Assembly (NCBI RefSeq): GCF_003660265.1
Contig: NZ_QXQP01000006.1
Coordinates: forward strand, 23,459-87,458
Source of the DNA: Helicobacter mehlei
Lineage (GTDB): Bacteria; Campylobacterota; Campylobacteria; Campylobacterales; Helicobacteraceae
Direction of reading: 5' to 3'
DNA length: 64,000 nucleotides
This document shows, one piece after another, positions 17,781-27,967 of the stretch. How positions within the stretch are numbered: position 1 is the stretch's first letter; every line of letters begins with the position of its first letter. Position numbers and translations under genes: made by a program. Under the pieces are notes generated by a model. It was not told the DNA's origin. It did no database searches and was given only the letters and a program-made list of their open reading frames with translations.

Positions 17781-17945
17781 CTACAAGTTCATATTAGGCA
17801 ACACGCTAGAGCTATGCGCAACAAACATGACCAGTTCCACCAACCACATCGTTACAAAGAGCCCAAAGGCTAACCGCTCCCATGCAGGTTTAAAAAAGAT
17901 GATCGCTACCACGATCAGAGTAACGGCAAATCCCAAAAATTCCAT
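17781..17945 (-). CDS. Small two-helix membrane protein, 54 aa, unknown
   Basis: ATG 17945 has AGGAGG four bases upstream and opens a 54-codon frame (MEFLGFAVTLIVVAIIFFK, then a second helix around FGLFVTMWLVELVMFVAHSS) ending TAG at 17781. Both hydrophobic segments are about 17-20 residues with a short charged loop (KPAWERL) between. It lies 18 bases after rplQ on the same strand, so it is probably the last gene of the rpoA operon. The family is not recognised. An open frame on the opposite strand (17725-17967) is its shadow. Confidence 0.65.
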   Translation of the reverse strand: MEFLGFAVTLIVVAIIFFKPAWERLAFGLFVTMWLVELVMFVAHSSSVLPNMNL

Positions 17946-17963
17946 GTGCCCTCCTAAGAAAGG

Positions 17964-18314
17964 CTAAATAAAGGCAATAGAAGCCAAAACAGAGGCATCG
18001 CCCCTTCTAATGGCACTCCTATGGATGCTGGTATACCCCCCCTTGCGTTCGGCATACTTGGGAGCAATCTGGGTAACTAGCTTGTGTGTAGCCCTCTTGT
18101 GTTGCAAATAAGCAAAGACTTGGCGGTGGGCGTTAAAGTCGCCTTTTTTGGCAACACTAACCAGTTTTTCGATGTAGGAGCGCAACTCCTTGGCCTTAAA
18201 GACACCCGTTTCAATTTTTTCATACTCAATCAAAGAGATAGCTAGGTTTTTGAGCAACGCTTTTCTGTGGGAACTCGTCCTGCCTAATTTTCTAAACCGA
18301 TTCTTGTGGCGCAT
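17964..18314 (-). CDS. rplQ: 50S ribosomal protein L17
   Basis: A 116-aa L17, normal length, with the conserved start [20 protein letters not shown]. It begins at the base where rpoA ends (shared base 18314), the usual alpha-operon order, and is followed by the 54-codon membrane gene. Confidence 0.97.
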   Translation of the reverse strand: MRHKNRFRKLGRTSSHRKALLKNLAISLIEYEKIETGVFKAKELRSYIEKLVSVAKKGDFNAHRQVFAYLQHKRATHKLVTQIAPKYAERKGGYTSIHRSAIRRGDASVLASIAFI

Positions 18315-19330
18315 TAGTTTTCCTCATTTTTCATTTTGTCAATCTTGGCTTTCAAAGAAGCTTTAAAGTCGCTGGAAAGATCAGAACCCACGGGGTACTT
18401 TAACTGCTCGAGTTTTTCAGCAATCTCATCGTAGGACTTTTTACCCAAGTTCTTAATGCCCTTGAGCTCGTAACTGTCCATCAAAACTAACTCACCGACA
18501 TACTTAATCCCGATTTTGTCCAAACAATTAAAACAGCGTGCGCTTAGATTAAGTTCTTCGACCTTCATGGTCAATTCCTTGACCTCTAGGCTGTCTTCCA
18601 AATGCCCGTGCGCGGCTTTAAAGTCTGCCATGTTCCCATTGAAGATATGTAACTGGGCATTCATGGTTTTGATCGCTTCTTGGAAGGCGTGCTGGGGGTC
18701 AATCTGCCCATCGCTTTCAATCTCAAAGATCACTTTTTCAAAATTAGGGTTGCCATCTACAAGTATATTTTCGATGTTATAGACGACCTTTTTAATGGGG
18801 GTGAAGTAGGCATCTAGGGGGATGTAGTCGCTGGAGATGTAGCCTCTAATGATCTCACTGGGCACATAACCCATGCCCTTTTGCAAAATAATAGAAAAAT
18901 CCAACTGAATATCCTCGTTGATGGTGGCTAGGTAGGCTTGCTGATCCACCACATCCACTTCTTCATTGATCAAATCTTTGCCACTCAACTTAGCCGGACC
19001 TTTGAAGGAATAATGCACCACCACCTGGTCATTGGGGGCATTTTCTAAGTGCTTGCCCACTAAGCGGATATTTTTTAAGTTGGCAATAAACAATGCCACA
19101 TCTTCGGACATTCCACGTAACGAATCAAACTCATGGGCAATATTTTCAATCTTGATTCCAATAGGCGCATACCCCACAGAGCTTTGCAAGAGTAGGCGAC
19201 GGATGGGGTGCGCTAGGGTGATGGCATACCCACTCTCAAAAGCAGAGACACAGACCTTGATATGTCTGTCGCTAATCTTTTCCACACTAATGTCCGTAGG
19301 GACATGGGGAGCGACTTTAATCACTTTCAT
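18314..19330 (-). CDS. rpoA: DNA-directed RNA polymerase subunit alpha
   Basis: The 338-aa alpha subunit. The N-terminal dimerisation domain includes [20 protein letters not shown]. The C-terminal domain (about 250-320) shows [20 protein letters not shown] and [17 protein letters not shown], which contacts promoter DNA and activators. It sits between rpsD and rplQ as in most bacteria. Confidence 0.97.
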   Translation of the reverse strand: MKVIKVAPHVPTDISVEKISDRHIKVCVSAFESGYAITLAHPIRRLLLQSSVGYAPIGIKIENIAHEFDSLRGMSEDVALFIANLKNIRLVGKHLENAPNDQVVVHYSFKGPAKLSGKDLINEEVDVVDQQAYLATINEDIQLDFSIILQKGMGYVPSEIIRGYISSDYIPLDAYFTPIKKVVYNIENILVDGNPNFEKVIFEIESDGQIDPQHAFQEAIKTMNAQLHIFNGNMADFKAAHGHLEDSLEVKELTMKVEELNLSARCFNCLDKIGIKYVGELVLMDSYELKGIKNLGKKSYDEIAEKLEQLKYPVGSDLSSDFKASLKAKIDKMKNEEN

Positions 19331-19345
19331 CAGAGCACCGCCCTC

Positions 19346-19972
19346 TTATTTAGAATAAAGCTCAACAATCAAGCGTTCTTCAATGGGGATCACCACTTCG
19401 TCCCTTTCAGGGTAGCGGGTAAAAACACCCATTTTTTGATCTTGATCCACATCAATCCAAGGGGCGATCCCCACTTGGTTGCTTAGCTCCACAGCGCGCA
19501 TGATTTGGGCATTCTGCTTACTTTTTTCCCTAATCTCTACCTTTTGCCCGCTTTTAATAAAAGCCGAAGGAATATCCATGCGTTTGCCATCTACCAGCAC
19601 ATGTCCGTGGGTTACCAGCTGACGCGCAAAACTCCTCGTGGTTGCAAAGCCCATGCGATAAACCACATTGTCTAAACGCCTTTCTAGCAAACGCACTAAA
19701 TTTTCTCCCGTATTGCCCTCCATACGGTTGGCTTCAACGAAAATAGAGCGGAATTGTTTTTCGGAAATACCATACATGGCCTTGGCTTTTTGCTTTTCTC
19801 TTAGTTGCAAGCCATAATCTGAAATTTTACCTCTTCTTTGCCCATGTTGTCCGGGTCCATAGGCGCGCTTATCCACAGCACTTTTGCCACTCAAGCGACG
19901 CTCGCCTTTTAGGGCTAAAGAAATGCCAAACCGACGTTCTAGTTTCTCCACTGCACCTCTGTATCTTGCCAT
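19346..19972 (-). CDS. rpsD: 30S ribosomal protein S4
   Basis: A 208-aa S4, starting [20 protein letters not shown]. The S4 RNA-binding domain ([29 protein letters not shown]) is complete. It follows rpsK by nine bases. S4 is the usual translational regulator of this operon in other bacteria; no control site is evident here. Confidence 0.97.
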   Translation of the reverse strand: MARYRGAVEKLERRFGISLALKGERRLSGKSAVDKRAYGPGQHGQRRGKISDYGLQLREKQKAKAMYGISEKQFRSIFVEANRMEGNTGENLVRLLERRLDNVVYRMGFATTRSFARQLVTHGHVLVDGKRMDIPSAFIKSGQKVEIREKSKQNAQIMRAVELSNQVGIAPWIDVDQDQKMGVFTRYPERDEVVIPIEERLIVELYSK

Positions 19973-19981
19973 GTCTGCTCC

Positions 19982-20374
19982 TTACACTCTTCTTCTCTTG
20001 GGTGGCCGGCAACCATTGTGTGGTAAGGGCGTTACATCCTTGATCCAAAGCACCTTAATGCCCTCCACACTCCCCACACTCTTAATAGCCGTCTCACGCC
20101 CGCTACCTGGACCCTGCACCTTGATCCCCACTTCTTTAAGTCCATGTTCTTTAGCTTTCACCATGGCATTTTCGACAGCTTGCTGGGCGGCATAGGGCGT
20201 GGATTTTTTAGAACCTCTAAAGCCTAGCCCTCCAGCGGTCGCCCAACAAATGACATTGCCCATTTCATCGGTAACGGTGATGTTGGTATTATTAAATGAG
20301 GCTGCAATATGCACCACGCCCCGTGCAATATTCTTTTTAACAACTCTCTTTTTGACGCCTGTTCGTTTTGCCAT
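19982..20374 (-). CDS. rpsK: 30S ribosomal protein S11
   Basis: A 130-aa platform protein with [19 protein letters not shown] and the C-terminal [18 protein letters not shown] tail. It lies nine bases after rpsM. Confidence 0.97.
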   Translation of the reverse strand: MAKRTGVKKRVVKKNIARGVVHIAASFNNTNITVTDEMGNVICWATAGGLGFRGSKKSTPYAAQQAVENAMVKAKEHGLKEVGIKVQGPGSGRETAIKSVGSVEGIKVLWIKDVTPLPHNGCRPPKRRRV

Positions 20375-20383
20375 CTGTGCTCC

Positions 20384-20746
20384 TTACTTGCTACCCACGG
20401 TTTTTTTCTTGCCTTTGCGGGTGCGGGCGTTGTTTTTCGTGGTTTGTCCGCGCACTGGCAGGCCCTTGCGGTGTCTAATCCCTCTATAGCTCCCCAAATC
20501 CATCAAAGCTTTAATATCCATCTGCACCTTTTTACGCAAATCCCCCTCCACGACATAGTTGGCTTGAATCTCTTTGGTGATGCTAGACACTTCATCCTCG
20601 CTCAATTCATGTACTCTTTTATCCAAAGAGATTTGCACTTTGGCTAAAATATCCCGTGAGCTCTTTAAACCCACACCATAGATATAAGTTAGGGCGTATT
20701 CTACACGTTTTTTCTTGGGTAAATCTACCCCTGCAATCCTTGCCAT
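20384..20746 (-). CDS. rpsM: 30S ribosomal protein S13
   Basis: A 120-aa S13. ATG 20746 gives the standard [19 protein letters not shown]; the frame extends 13 codons further upstream but that part overlaps the end of rpmJ. It carries [20 protein letters not shown] near the end. The gene starts two bases after the rpmJ stop. Confidence 0.96.
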   Translation of the reverse strand: MARIAGVDLPKKKRVEYALTYIYGVGLKSSRDILAKVQISLDKRVHELSEDEVSSITKEIQANYVVEGDLRKKVQMDIKALMDLGSYRGIRHRKGLPVRGQTTKNNARTRKGKKKTVGSK

Positions 20747-20748
20747 AT

Positions 20749-20862
20749 TTATCCTTGTCTTTGTTTGTGTTTGGGGGTAACGCAAATCACGCGGATCACA
20801 CCCCGCCTTTTAATGACCTTGCATTTATCGCACATTTTCTTAACAGAAGGTCTCACTTTCAT
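20749..20862 (-). CDS. rpmJ: 50S ribosomal protein L36 (zinc-binding form)
   Basis: A 37-aa protein: [20 protein letters not shown] and on to KHKQRQG. The zinc ligands C11, C14, C27 and H32 are all present. It lies between infA and rpsM as in the H. pylori operon (HP1297), with GGAGATTG before the start. Confidence 0.95.
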   Translation of the reverse strand: MKVRPSVKKMCDKCKVIKRRGVIRVICVTPKHKQRQG

Positions 20863-20922
20863 CTCAATCTCCTTATGCAAAACTTCTACTCTATTTTATC
20901 ATCACTTAAAAAACACTTAAGT

Positions 20923-21141
20923 TCATTTGTAGCGGAAAGTGATCCGCCCTTTATCCAAGCTATAAGGCGTGAGTTCCAAACGCACCCGATCGCCTAGAGC
21001 AATCCGGATATAATGCATGCGCATCTTGCCCGAAATGCGGCACAACACGATATGCTTATTCTCCAACTCGACTTTAAAGGTAGCATTGGGCAAGCACTCA
21101 ATCACCCGCCCATCCACCTCAATCACATCATCTTTCGCCAT
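20923..21141 (-). CDS. infA: Translation initiation factor IF-1
   Basis: The 72-aa S1-fold initiation factor: [20 protein letters not shown] and the C-terminal [16 protein letters not shown] are standard. Only 27 bases separate it from the stop of era upstream. In H. pylori map precedes infA instead, so this junction is one end of a rearrangement. Confidence 0.97.
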   Translation of the reverse strand: MAKDDVIEVDGRVIECLPNATFKVELENKHIVLCRISGKMRMHYIRIALGDRVRLELTPYSLDKGRITFRYK

Positions 21142-21168
21142 TTAAATCTCCGCTTCAATTAAAAGCCC

Positions 21169-22060
21169 TCATTCTACCACATAGCCCATTTTTTTTAACT
21201 GATCTTTGTGAGAACTCCAATGCTTTTGCACAACGACCTCTAGCTCCAAAAACACCTTTTTTTGCCCAAAATCCTGCATTTTAAGCCGTGCAACCCGTCC
21301 AATCTTTTTGATCACTTGTGCGTTTTTGCCAATAACCATCTTTTTTTTGGCTCTCTTTAGCCACAATGATTTGTGCCTTGATTTTGTCTAAATATTTGCT
21401 CTCTTGGAAACTGAGAATCAAAACATCGCTCTCGTAGGGGATTTCATCACTCAAAAATTGGAAAATCTGCTCGCGAATCATCTCTTGGTAAATTTCCTTG
21501 ATCTGTGCATCGCTGATTTGATCGCTATCATAATAAAAGGAGCTAGAGGGCAAGAGTGGGGCTAGCTGGGCTAATAGAACCTCTAAATTTTGCAACTTAG
21601 AGGCACTCAAGGGCACTAGTGCCTGAAACTTCGTGGCAAAGGGCTGGTAGTCTCGCATTTTGGCTAGAATTTGGGCGGGCGTGGCGGTGTCAATTTTATT
21701 AAGGGCGACGATATGGGGTTGGTGGCATAATTTCAAAAACTCCAAATACCCTTGCAAACCATCATGCACGCTGGCTAAAAACACGGCTACATCACAGCCT
21801 GTTAAAGCACGCAAGCTCTCTTGCACCATCACTCGGTTTAAAAGTTTGTTAGAGTGGCACAGACCCGGGGTGTCCAAAAAAATCATTTGGCATTCTATGT
21901 TGTCTTGGTCCGTATAGGGGATAATCGCCTTTAGGGCTTTGCGCGTGGCATTGGCCTTGTGTGAGATCAAGGCTATTTGGGTATTTAAGAGGGCATTTAA
22001 TAGCGTGCTCTTGCCCGCATTGGGGCGGCCTATGAGTGCAATAAAGCCCGCTTTAGTCAT
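21169..22060 (-). CDS. era: GTPase Era, frameshifted at an A8 tract
   Basis: The Ras-like GTPase with a KH domain that matures 16S rRNA and the 30S subunit. G1 GRPNAGKST (residues 11-19), G3 DTPG and G4 NKID are intact. After AKESQKK the frame shifts at eight A on the minus strand (plus T8, 21341-21348). With seven A it continues into the KH domain MVIGKNAQVIKKIGRVARLK and ends at 21169, giving 296 aa (H. pylori about 301). As written the protein stops at 21281 and loses the KH domain. The ATG overlaps the hslU stop (ATGA). Confidence 0.9.
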
Positions 22061-23396
22061 AAAATAAAACGAGTCGCATCCACATTATCAACCAAGTTTT
22101 GCAAGCGTTGGCTCACATATTCCTTAGTGATTTGGAAACGCTCTCCCTTGTATTCAGAAGCACTAAAGCTAATGTCCTCTAGCACCTTTTCAATGGTGGT
22201 GTGCAAGCGCGCGCGCCAATGTCCTCTGCGTTTTGGTTAGCCAAATAAGAGAGTTTGGCTAATTCTCTTAAGGCTTCAGGCTCAAAGACTAAATCTACAT
22301 CTTCAACAGCCAACAAGGCTTGGTATTGCTTGATGATAGAAGTCTTGGTTTGGGTGAGGATTTTATACATGCTCTCCTCAGAGAGGCTTTCTAGCTCCGC
22401 GCGTAAGGGGAAGCGCCCTTGTAACTCGGGGATCAAGTCGCTAGGTTTGCTCAAGTGAAACGCCCCAGCGGCAATGAACAGGATATGATCGGTGCTAATG
22501 GGTCCGTACTTGGTGTGAATCGTGCTCCCCTCAATGATGGGCAACAAGTCGCGTTGCACACCCTCTTTACTAGGGTCTTGCCGCCCGCCCTCCTTGACAC
22601 CCACCGCGATTTTATCAATCTCATCAATGAAGATCACACCTGATTGGGCTGCCCTTTTTAATCCCTCGCGTTGCACCATCTCCATATCCAAGATCGCTTG
22701 GGAGACATCATGTCTTAATGCCTCTTTGGCCTCTTTGATTGTCATTTCTTTGGTAACTTTTTCGCCCTCTTTGTTGAAAACCTTAATCAAGCTTTCTTGC
22801 ACCTTGACAATTTCTGGGGGCATGTTATTAAAATCTCCCTCTAGGTGTTTCTTGTGCAACTCGATCTCTATTTTTTGCTGATCAAGTGCATTGCTACGCA
22901 CCTTGTCCTTAATCTTGGCAAAACTCAAAGCATATTCTTGTTTTTTGTCCGCACTCACACCACTAGGCAGAGCAGGCAATAACTTTTTGGCGATGCGCTC
23001 CACAATGAGCTCTTCAATTTTCTCTTTGTTTTTCTCTTTTTCCTCATTTTCCACCAAGTGGATACTGGTAGCGACCAAATCGCGCACCATCGACTCTACA
23101 TCACGCCCCACAAAGCCCACCTCCGTGTATTTGCTCGCCTCTACCTTGATAAAAGGAAACCCCTTCACTTTGGCTGCACGGCGTGCGATCTCGGTTTTAC
23201 CCACGCCCGTAGAGCCGATCATTAAAATATTTTTGGGGGTGATCTCTTCTTGGATGTCCGCACTCACTTGCAAACGCCGCCAGCGGTTACGCAAAGCAAT
23301 GGCGATTGTCTTTTTAGCCTCATGTTGTCCGATGATATAATCATCTAGGTAAGCCACAATTTCTTGGGGCGTTAAATCCATTCCATCTTTCATCAA
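22057..23396 (-). CDS. hslU: ATP-dependent protease ATPase HslU, frameshifted near the 3' end
   Basis: The AAA+ unfoldase partner of HslV. Walker [10 protein letters not shown] and Walker [13 protein letters not shown] are present, with the I domain between. After NAEDIGAR the frame shifts in a GC-alternating stretch (about 22199-22210) and stops at 22179. Adding one base there restores [14 protein letters not shown] onward to TGA at 22057, giving 446 aa, the family length. The true 3' end overlaps the era start and the 5' end overlaps hslV by four bases. Confidence 0.92.
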
Positions 23397-23935
23397 AGTT
23401 CCAAGATTTTAATGTTTTGGTTGGTGTAAATGCAAAGATTGCCCGCAATTTTGAGCGACTCTTCCACAAGAGTTTTGGGCTCTAGTTTGGCGAATTGATC
23501 CAGTGCGCGGGCGGCACTCAAAGCGTAATTGCCTCCACTTCCAATGGCAGCGATTTTGCCATCTTCAGGCTCAACTACATCACCCGTCCCGCTCAAAATA
23601 AAAATGGATTGTTTGTTAAGCACAATCATCATCGCCTCTAAACGGCGCAAAAACTTATCCTTACGCCACTCTTTGCTAAAATCCACCACGCTTTTAAACA
23701 AATCCCCCTTCTTGCCCTCCAAAATGCGCTCAAACATGTCAAACAAACTAAAGGCATCGGCGGTGCTACCCGCAAATCCGCTTAAAATCTGCCCGTGGTG
23801 CAAGGTGCGGATTTTTGTCGCATTGCCTTTGAGCACGCAATTATTAAAGCTAACCTGCCCATCTCCGCCAATAATGGCATAATCCTTGCCTTCAAAATGC
23901 GTCTTATAGCCTAAAATCGTGGTGGCGTGGAACAT
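23393..23935 (-). CDS. hslV: ATP-dependent protease proteolytic subunit HslV
   Basis: A 180-aa threonine peptidase forming the HslVU chamber. The start [14 protein letters not shown] places the nucleophile Thr at residue 5 after a four-residue propeptide, as in H. pylori Hsl[11 protein letters not shown] and [14 protein letters not shown] are conserved. It lies five bases after rplI and overlaps hslU by four bases. Confidence 0.96.
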   Translation of the reverse strand: MFHATTILGYKTHFEGKDYAIIGGDGQVSFNNCVLKGNATKIRTLHHGQILSGFAGSTADAFSLFDMFERILEGKKGDLFKSVVDFSKEWRKDKFLRRLEAMMIVLNKQSIFILSGTGDVVEPEDGKIAAIGSGGNYALSAARALDQFAKLEPKTLVEESLKIAGNLCIYTNQNIKILEL

Positions 23936-23940
23936 CCTAC

Positions 23941-24387
23941 CTACTCAGCCACGACATCTACTTTTAATACGCCATGCACGCCTAGTCCAAGCTTGACCTC
24001 AATTTCGTAAATCCCCGTGCTTTTGATAGGGGTTTTGAGCTCTAGGGTCTTTTTGTCTAAGTTAATGGGGTGACTGGCATGCAACGCCTCAATGACCTCT
24101 TCTTTGGTGATCGAGCCAAAGAGCGCGCCATTTGCCCCGACTTTTTTAACGATCCTAAGCGTGATATTCTCTAGGGTTTTGGCTAGCTCTTGCTTATTGG
24201 CTAAGTCTTGAGCCTCTTGCTCAGCACGTTTTTTAGCACTGGCTTTGTACTTGTTGATCACCTCGTTGGTGGCTAGTTGGGCTAGAGATTTGGCGATTAA
24301 AAAGTTATTGCCATACCCGTCCTTGACCTCAACCACATCGCCTGCCTTGCCTAGATTTTTCACATCTTGTAATAACAACACTTTCAT
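23941..24387 (-). CDS. rplI: 50S ribosomal protein L9
   Basis: A 148-aa L9, two-domain form: [22 protein letters not shown] at the start and a C-terminal domain ending [15 protein letters not shown] 24387 is chosen although the frame extends nine codons further, because only this start gives the family N-terminus. It is the first gene of rplI-hslV-hslU-era (H. pylori HP0514-0517). Confidence 0.96.
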   Translation of the reverse strand: MKVLLLQDVKNLGKAGDVVEVKDGYGNNFLIAKSLAQLATNEVINKYKASAKKRAEQEAQDLANKQELAKTLENITLRIVKKVGANGALFGSITKEEVIEALHASHPINLDKKTLELKTPIKSTGIYEIEVKLGLGVHGVLKVDVVAE

Positions 24388-24449
24388 CGCGATCCTTTTT
24401 TGCAGATTTGCCATTATAGGGCGTTTAGTTTAAAGTGTCTTTAAGTGCT

Positions 24450-25508
24450 CTAGCGCAAACTCGGGTCTAGTGGCGCGAACAAATGCCCGTAATTGGGATT
24501 ATCCCGCAAGAGTTTATTTTTAAAGACGCTGTAATTATTACACCCAGATTGCAAGCCATAACTACACACATACGAAAAGAGATCGAGAGCGCGTTTATCG
24601 CTTTGAGGCACACCCAAGCCCTTTTGATACAATACCCCCAAATTATTGCAACTAGACAAATTCCCCCCATCGCACGCCAACTGAAAATATTTTGAGGCAT
24701 AAAAGTTATTCACAGGCACGCCATTAGCCCCCTTGGCATATATCCAACCCAAGTTGGCGCAACCCTGAATGTCTCCCGCATTACAAGCCAAATAATTAAG
24801 ATCGACCGTGCTCAATTGTGCTTTATCAATGCCATAGATATTTTTAACATTGCTCATCAGACCCAAATTATAACAACCCAAATCGCTCCCATTGTCGCAC
24901 GCGTATTTGTAATATTCTAGGGCTTTGTAATAATTCTTAGGTACACCCACCCCATTAGCATACATCCATGCTAAATTATTGCACGCCAACACATCGCCCC
25001 CAGAGCATCCCACTGCATAGAGTTGGGCGGCTTTTTCTTTGTCATCAGGGGTCGGATTTTGTTTGTAGTCATAGGTTTGGGCTAAGTTGGCACACGCACT
25101 CGCATCGCCCCCGCTACAGCCCATTTCGTAATAACGCGTAGCTTTTTCTGGGTCACTTTGAATCCCCACGCCATTATCATACATCGTGCCCACCGCAAAA
25201 CAGCCCGCTGGGTTACCCTGATCGCAAGATTTAGCAAAGAGTTTAAAAGCACTGCGGTAATCGCCGACCTTGATTGCGCTAATGCCCGCACTCAAAGCAT
25301 CTTGTGCCACTGCTGGGGGAGTTAGGCGATCATTCATCGGGGGCTGGGCTTGGGGGGTTGTAAGAGGGGGTTTAGTAGGTTGTTGTTGGCTTAGGGGTTG
25401 GTTGGTTTGGGGATTGTTGGGGGCTTGCTGGTTAGGGGTATCTTGGGCGCATAAAAACGCACCCATGAAGAGGACAGCCAAAACCCATCTCACACTCATT
25501 AACATCAT
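24450..25508 (-). CDS. Secreted cysteine-rich Sel1 repeat protein (Hcp family)
   Basis: A 352-aa secreted protein. The signal peptide (VRWVLAVLFMGAFLCA) is followed by a Pro/Gln-rich linker (residues 23-66) and about six Sel1-like units. Each unit carries a Cys pair spaced about eight residues apart (for example CDQGNPAGC, CSGGDASAC, CNAGDIQGC), the disulfide pattern that defines Helicobacter cysteine-rich proteins. Its place beside dapD-ispG matches H. pylori HP0628 (HcpF) near HP0625-0626. Hcp proteins are periplasmic or released and immunogenic; the binding partner is unknown. Confidence 0.85.
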   Translation of the reverse strand: MMLMSVRWVLAVLFMGAFLCAQDTPNQQAPNNPQTNQPLSQQQPTKPPLTTPQAQPPMNDRLTPPAVAQDALSAGISAIKVGDYRSAFKLFAKSCDQGNPAGCFAVGTMYDNGVGIQSDPEKATRYYEMGCSGGDASACANLAQTYDYKQNPTPDDKEKAAQLYAVGCSGGDVLACNNLAWMYANGVGVPKNYYKALEYYKYACDNGSDLGCYNLGLMSNVKNIYGIDKAQLSTVDLNYLACNAGDIQGCANLGWIYAKGANGVPVNNFYASKYFQLACDGGNLSSCNNLGVLYQKGLGVPQSDKRALDLFSYVCSYGLQSGCNNYSVFKNKLLRDNPNYGHLFAPLDPSLR

Positions 25509-25544
25509 GTCCCACCTTGATAAAAGTTTAACACAAGCCCAGCA

Positions 25545-26837
25545 TCAGTCATGCAAGCTCTGATTGAGGGTAATCTTGCGCGTGCTTCTAAAAGCCACCA
25601 TTTTTCCACTTTGGCTACATTGTCTAAAATGCACGCCATGGAGCTCTGAAAGCTCTTTTCCTTTATACAGATTATCTGCACGGGGTTTAAAATCGGTATT
25701 CACAGCTTGAAGTTGCTCTGCATCCTCGCTTGAGAGTTCAAAAATTGTGCCCGCCAACACTCCAATGCCCCCATCCACAATGCACCCATCGCCCAAACTG
25801 ATGCCCACCACGCAATTAGCCCCCAGCAAGCAATTCTTACCAATGCTAATGGGTTTGCTATTGCCTCCAGAGAGTACACCTAAAATGCTTGCCCCTCCGC
25901 CAATATCTGTGCCCTCGCCAACAATCACAGAGGAGCTGATCCGCCCCTCATTCATGCAAGCCCCCTCTACACCAGCATTAAAGTTAATGTAACTAGCCCC
26001 GGGCATTTGGGTATAACCCCCCTTACCCAAATACGCCCCAAAGCGTGTCTTAGCACTATCTAATAGGCGGATATTATCATATTGAGGGATCACCTGCATC
26101 AAGTAACGGGGGAATTTATCCACAAAATCAATACAAGGGTAGGCATCCCGCATTTTTAAATTGACCTCTTGCTCTCTGAGCCAATCAAGTTCATAGGGAG
26201 TATTCCCACTCCAAGCGACATTGGGCAGGAGATTAAAAATACCCTCTAAATTCAAACTACGCAATGGGGCTTTACCCAAAGAGAGGGCTAAGAGTTTCAT
26301 GTAAGCACTCTCCAAACTTTGGCATGGCTTATCCGCATACAGCACCACCAAATGATAATTAAAACAATCTTGCATGGAGACTTTAGAAACATGTTGCTGG
26401 GTTTCATGGTCGTAACTGGTGTAGGGATCAAGACTAGAAGGCGTGTAATAAAGGCGTTTCTCTCTAAAAGCCTTGATGAGTTCCACAAGCACTTGGATAT
26501 TTTTATGCTTGTTTTCATCTTGCAAGGTCTCTTCCAAGAAGGGGGCATAGAGTTTGAGGGCTTGTTGGATAAAGGCTTTATCCACGCCATAAACCACTTC
26601 AGATGCTTGCTTGTCCTCTGCATCCATTTGATACAGCGGGACACTATCTTTCACCACGCCCATAAAAACTGAATAAGAGCCTAAATTTTCCTCCCCCCAG
26701 TTTAAAACTGGATAGGTCACGCTCAAGGGTTTCCCGCTCTTTTGTCCGCGTTGGACTTTGGCAATCCCAAAGGCTAGGGGTTTGCGGTATTCTGGGGAGT
26801 TTTGGTAATTACTCACAAAGAGTTTAAATTTTTGCAT
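25545..26837 (-). CDS. dapD: 2,3,4,5-tetrahydropyridine-2,6-dicarboxylate N-succinyltransferase
   Basis: A 430-aa enzyme of lysine/diaminopimelate synthesis that succinylates tetrahydrodipicolinate. The C-terminal left-handed beta helix of hexapeptide repeats is clear ([60 protein letters not shown]). The long N-terminal domain is the epsilon-proteobacterial type, as in H. pylori HP0626. It overlaps ispG by 14 bases. Confidence 0.93.
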   Translation of the reverse strand: MQKFKLFVSNYQNSPEYRKPLAFGIAKVQRGQKSGKPLSVTYPVLNWGEENLGSYSVFMGVVKDSVPLYQMDAEDKQASEVVYGVDKAFIQQALKLYAPFLEETLQDENKHKNIQVLVELIKAFREKRLYYTPSSLDPYTSYDHETQQHVSKVSMQDCFNYHLVVLYADKPCQSLESAYMKLLALSLGKAPLRSLNLEGIFNLLPNVAWSGNTPYELDWLREQEVNLKMRDAYPCIDFVDKFPRYLMQVIPQYDNIRLLDSAKTRFGAYLGKGGYTQMPGASYINFNAGVEGACMNEGRISSSVIVGEGTDIGGGASILGVLSGGNSKPISIGKNCLLGANCVVGISLGDGCIVDGGIGVLAGTIFELSSEDAEQLQAVNTDFKPRADNLYKGKELSELHGVHFRQCSQSGKMVAFRSTRKITLNQSLHD

Positions 26838-27915
26838 ATTTTTCCTCGTTTTGGTGTTGGTTGGCTAAAGCTTGCACCTCAGCAACAAAGGTTTCTAACA
26901 GTTGATCTTCGGGAAGTTTGTGGATCACCTGCCCTTTTTTGATAATTAAACCGCTTTTTTTGCCAAAGGCAATGGCGATGTCGGCATGCTTTGCCTCCCC
27001 TAGGGCATTGACCACACAGCCCATCACGCTCACATCTAAGGGGATTTTAATATGGGCTAGACGTTGCTCTACTTGTGCCATCAAAGCGACTAAATTAGAT
27101 TCAATGCGCCCACAAGTGGGGCAAGAGATGAAGGTAATACCCTCTTTTTGCCGTCCGCTGTAGCGCAAAATCGCCTTAGCGACTCTAATTTCTTCCTCTA
27201 GCTCGCCCGTGATAGACACACGCACGGTATCTCCAATGCCTTGCCGCAATAAATGCCCCAAAGCCATCGCACTTTTAATGCTTGCATGGAACAAGCTCCC
27301 CGCCTCTGTAACACCCAGGTGAAAAGGGTATGCAATCAAAGGGCGTAATTGCTCGTAGGCTTGTATTGTGCGTTCCACATCGCTAGCCTTAAGCGATATT
27401 TTAATATTGTTAAAGCCCGCATCTTCAAGCAACTTAATATTATAAAGGGCAGATTGCACCATGCCCTCAGCACTCGCGCCATATTTGATCTCAAATTGCT
27501 TTTCCAAGCTCCCCCCATTGACCCCAATACGGATTGGCAAGTTGCGGGCACTGCAAGCCTTAGCCACCGCCTCGATCTTGTCTTTAGAGCCGATATTGCC
27601 CGGATTGATGCGGATACCATCCACGCTTTCAGCGGCAATTAAAGCCAAGTGGTGGTGGAAGTGTATGTCGGCAATTAAAGGCAAGCTCGCCACTTTTTTA
27701 AGCTCTTTGAGGGCGTTTGCGTCCTTTTTATGGCGCACCGCCACGCGTACAAAGTCCGCTCCGGCTAACTTCAAGCGGTCAATTTGCCCCTTAGTGGCTT
27801 CTATGTCGCAGGTTTGGCTATATGCCATGCTTTGGGTGCTAATGGGCGCACCCCCACCCACAGGCACAGTACCGACAAAAATTTGCTTGGTTGGCACACG
27901 GGCGATCAAAACCAT
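26824..27915 (-). CDS. ispG: 4-hydroxy-3-methylbut-2-en-1-yl diphosphate synthase
   Basis: A 363-aa [4Fe-4S] enzyme of the MEP isoprenoid pathway converting MEcPP to HMBPP. The N-terminal TIM barrel has [14 protein letters not shown] and [10 protein letters not shown]; the cluster ligands are in [10 protein letters not shown] and [14 protein letters not shown]. It is the counterpart of H. pylori HP0625 and is followed directly by dapD. Confidence 0.95.
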   Translation of the reverse strand: MVLIARVPTKQIFVGTVPVGGGAPISTQSMAYSQTCDIEATKGQIDRLKLAGADFVRVAVRHKKDANALKELKKVASLPLIADIHFHHHLALIAAESVDGIRINPGNIGSKDKIEAVAKACSARNLPIRIGVNGGSLEKQFEIKYGASAEGMVQSALYNIKLLEDAGFNNIKISLKASDVERTIQAYEQLRPLIAYPFHLGVTEAGSLFHASIKSAMALGHLLRQGIGDTVRVSITGELEEEIRVAKAILRYSGRQKEGITFISCPTCGRIESNLVALMAQVEQRLAHIKIPLDVSVMGCVVNALGEAKHADIAIAFGKKSGLIIKKGQVIHKLPEDQLLETFVAEVQALANQHQNEEKYAKI

Positions 27916-27967
27916 CCTTTAGACTTGGATCAAAAGGGTATTTTAGCCCAAAGTGGCTAAGAGAGAA

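Noticed and set aside
17725..17967. 80-codon plus-strand frame
   Set aside because: It lies opposite the better supported 54-codon membrane gene and has no ribosome-binding site or protein-like composition.
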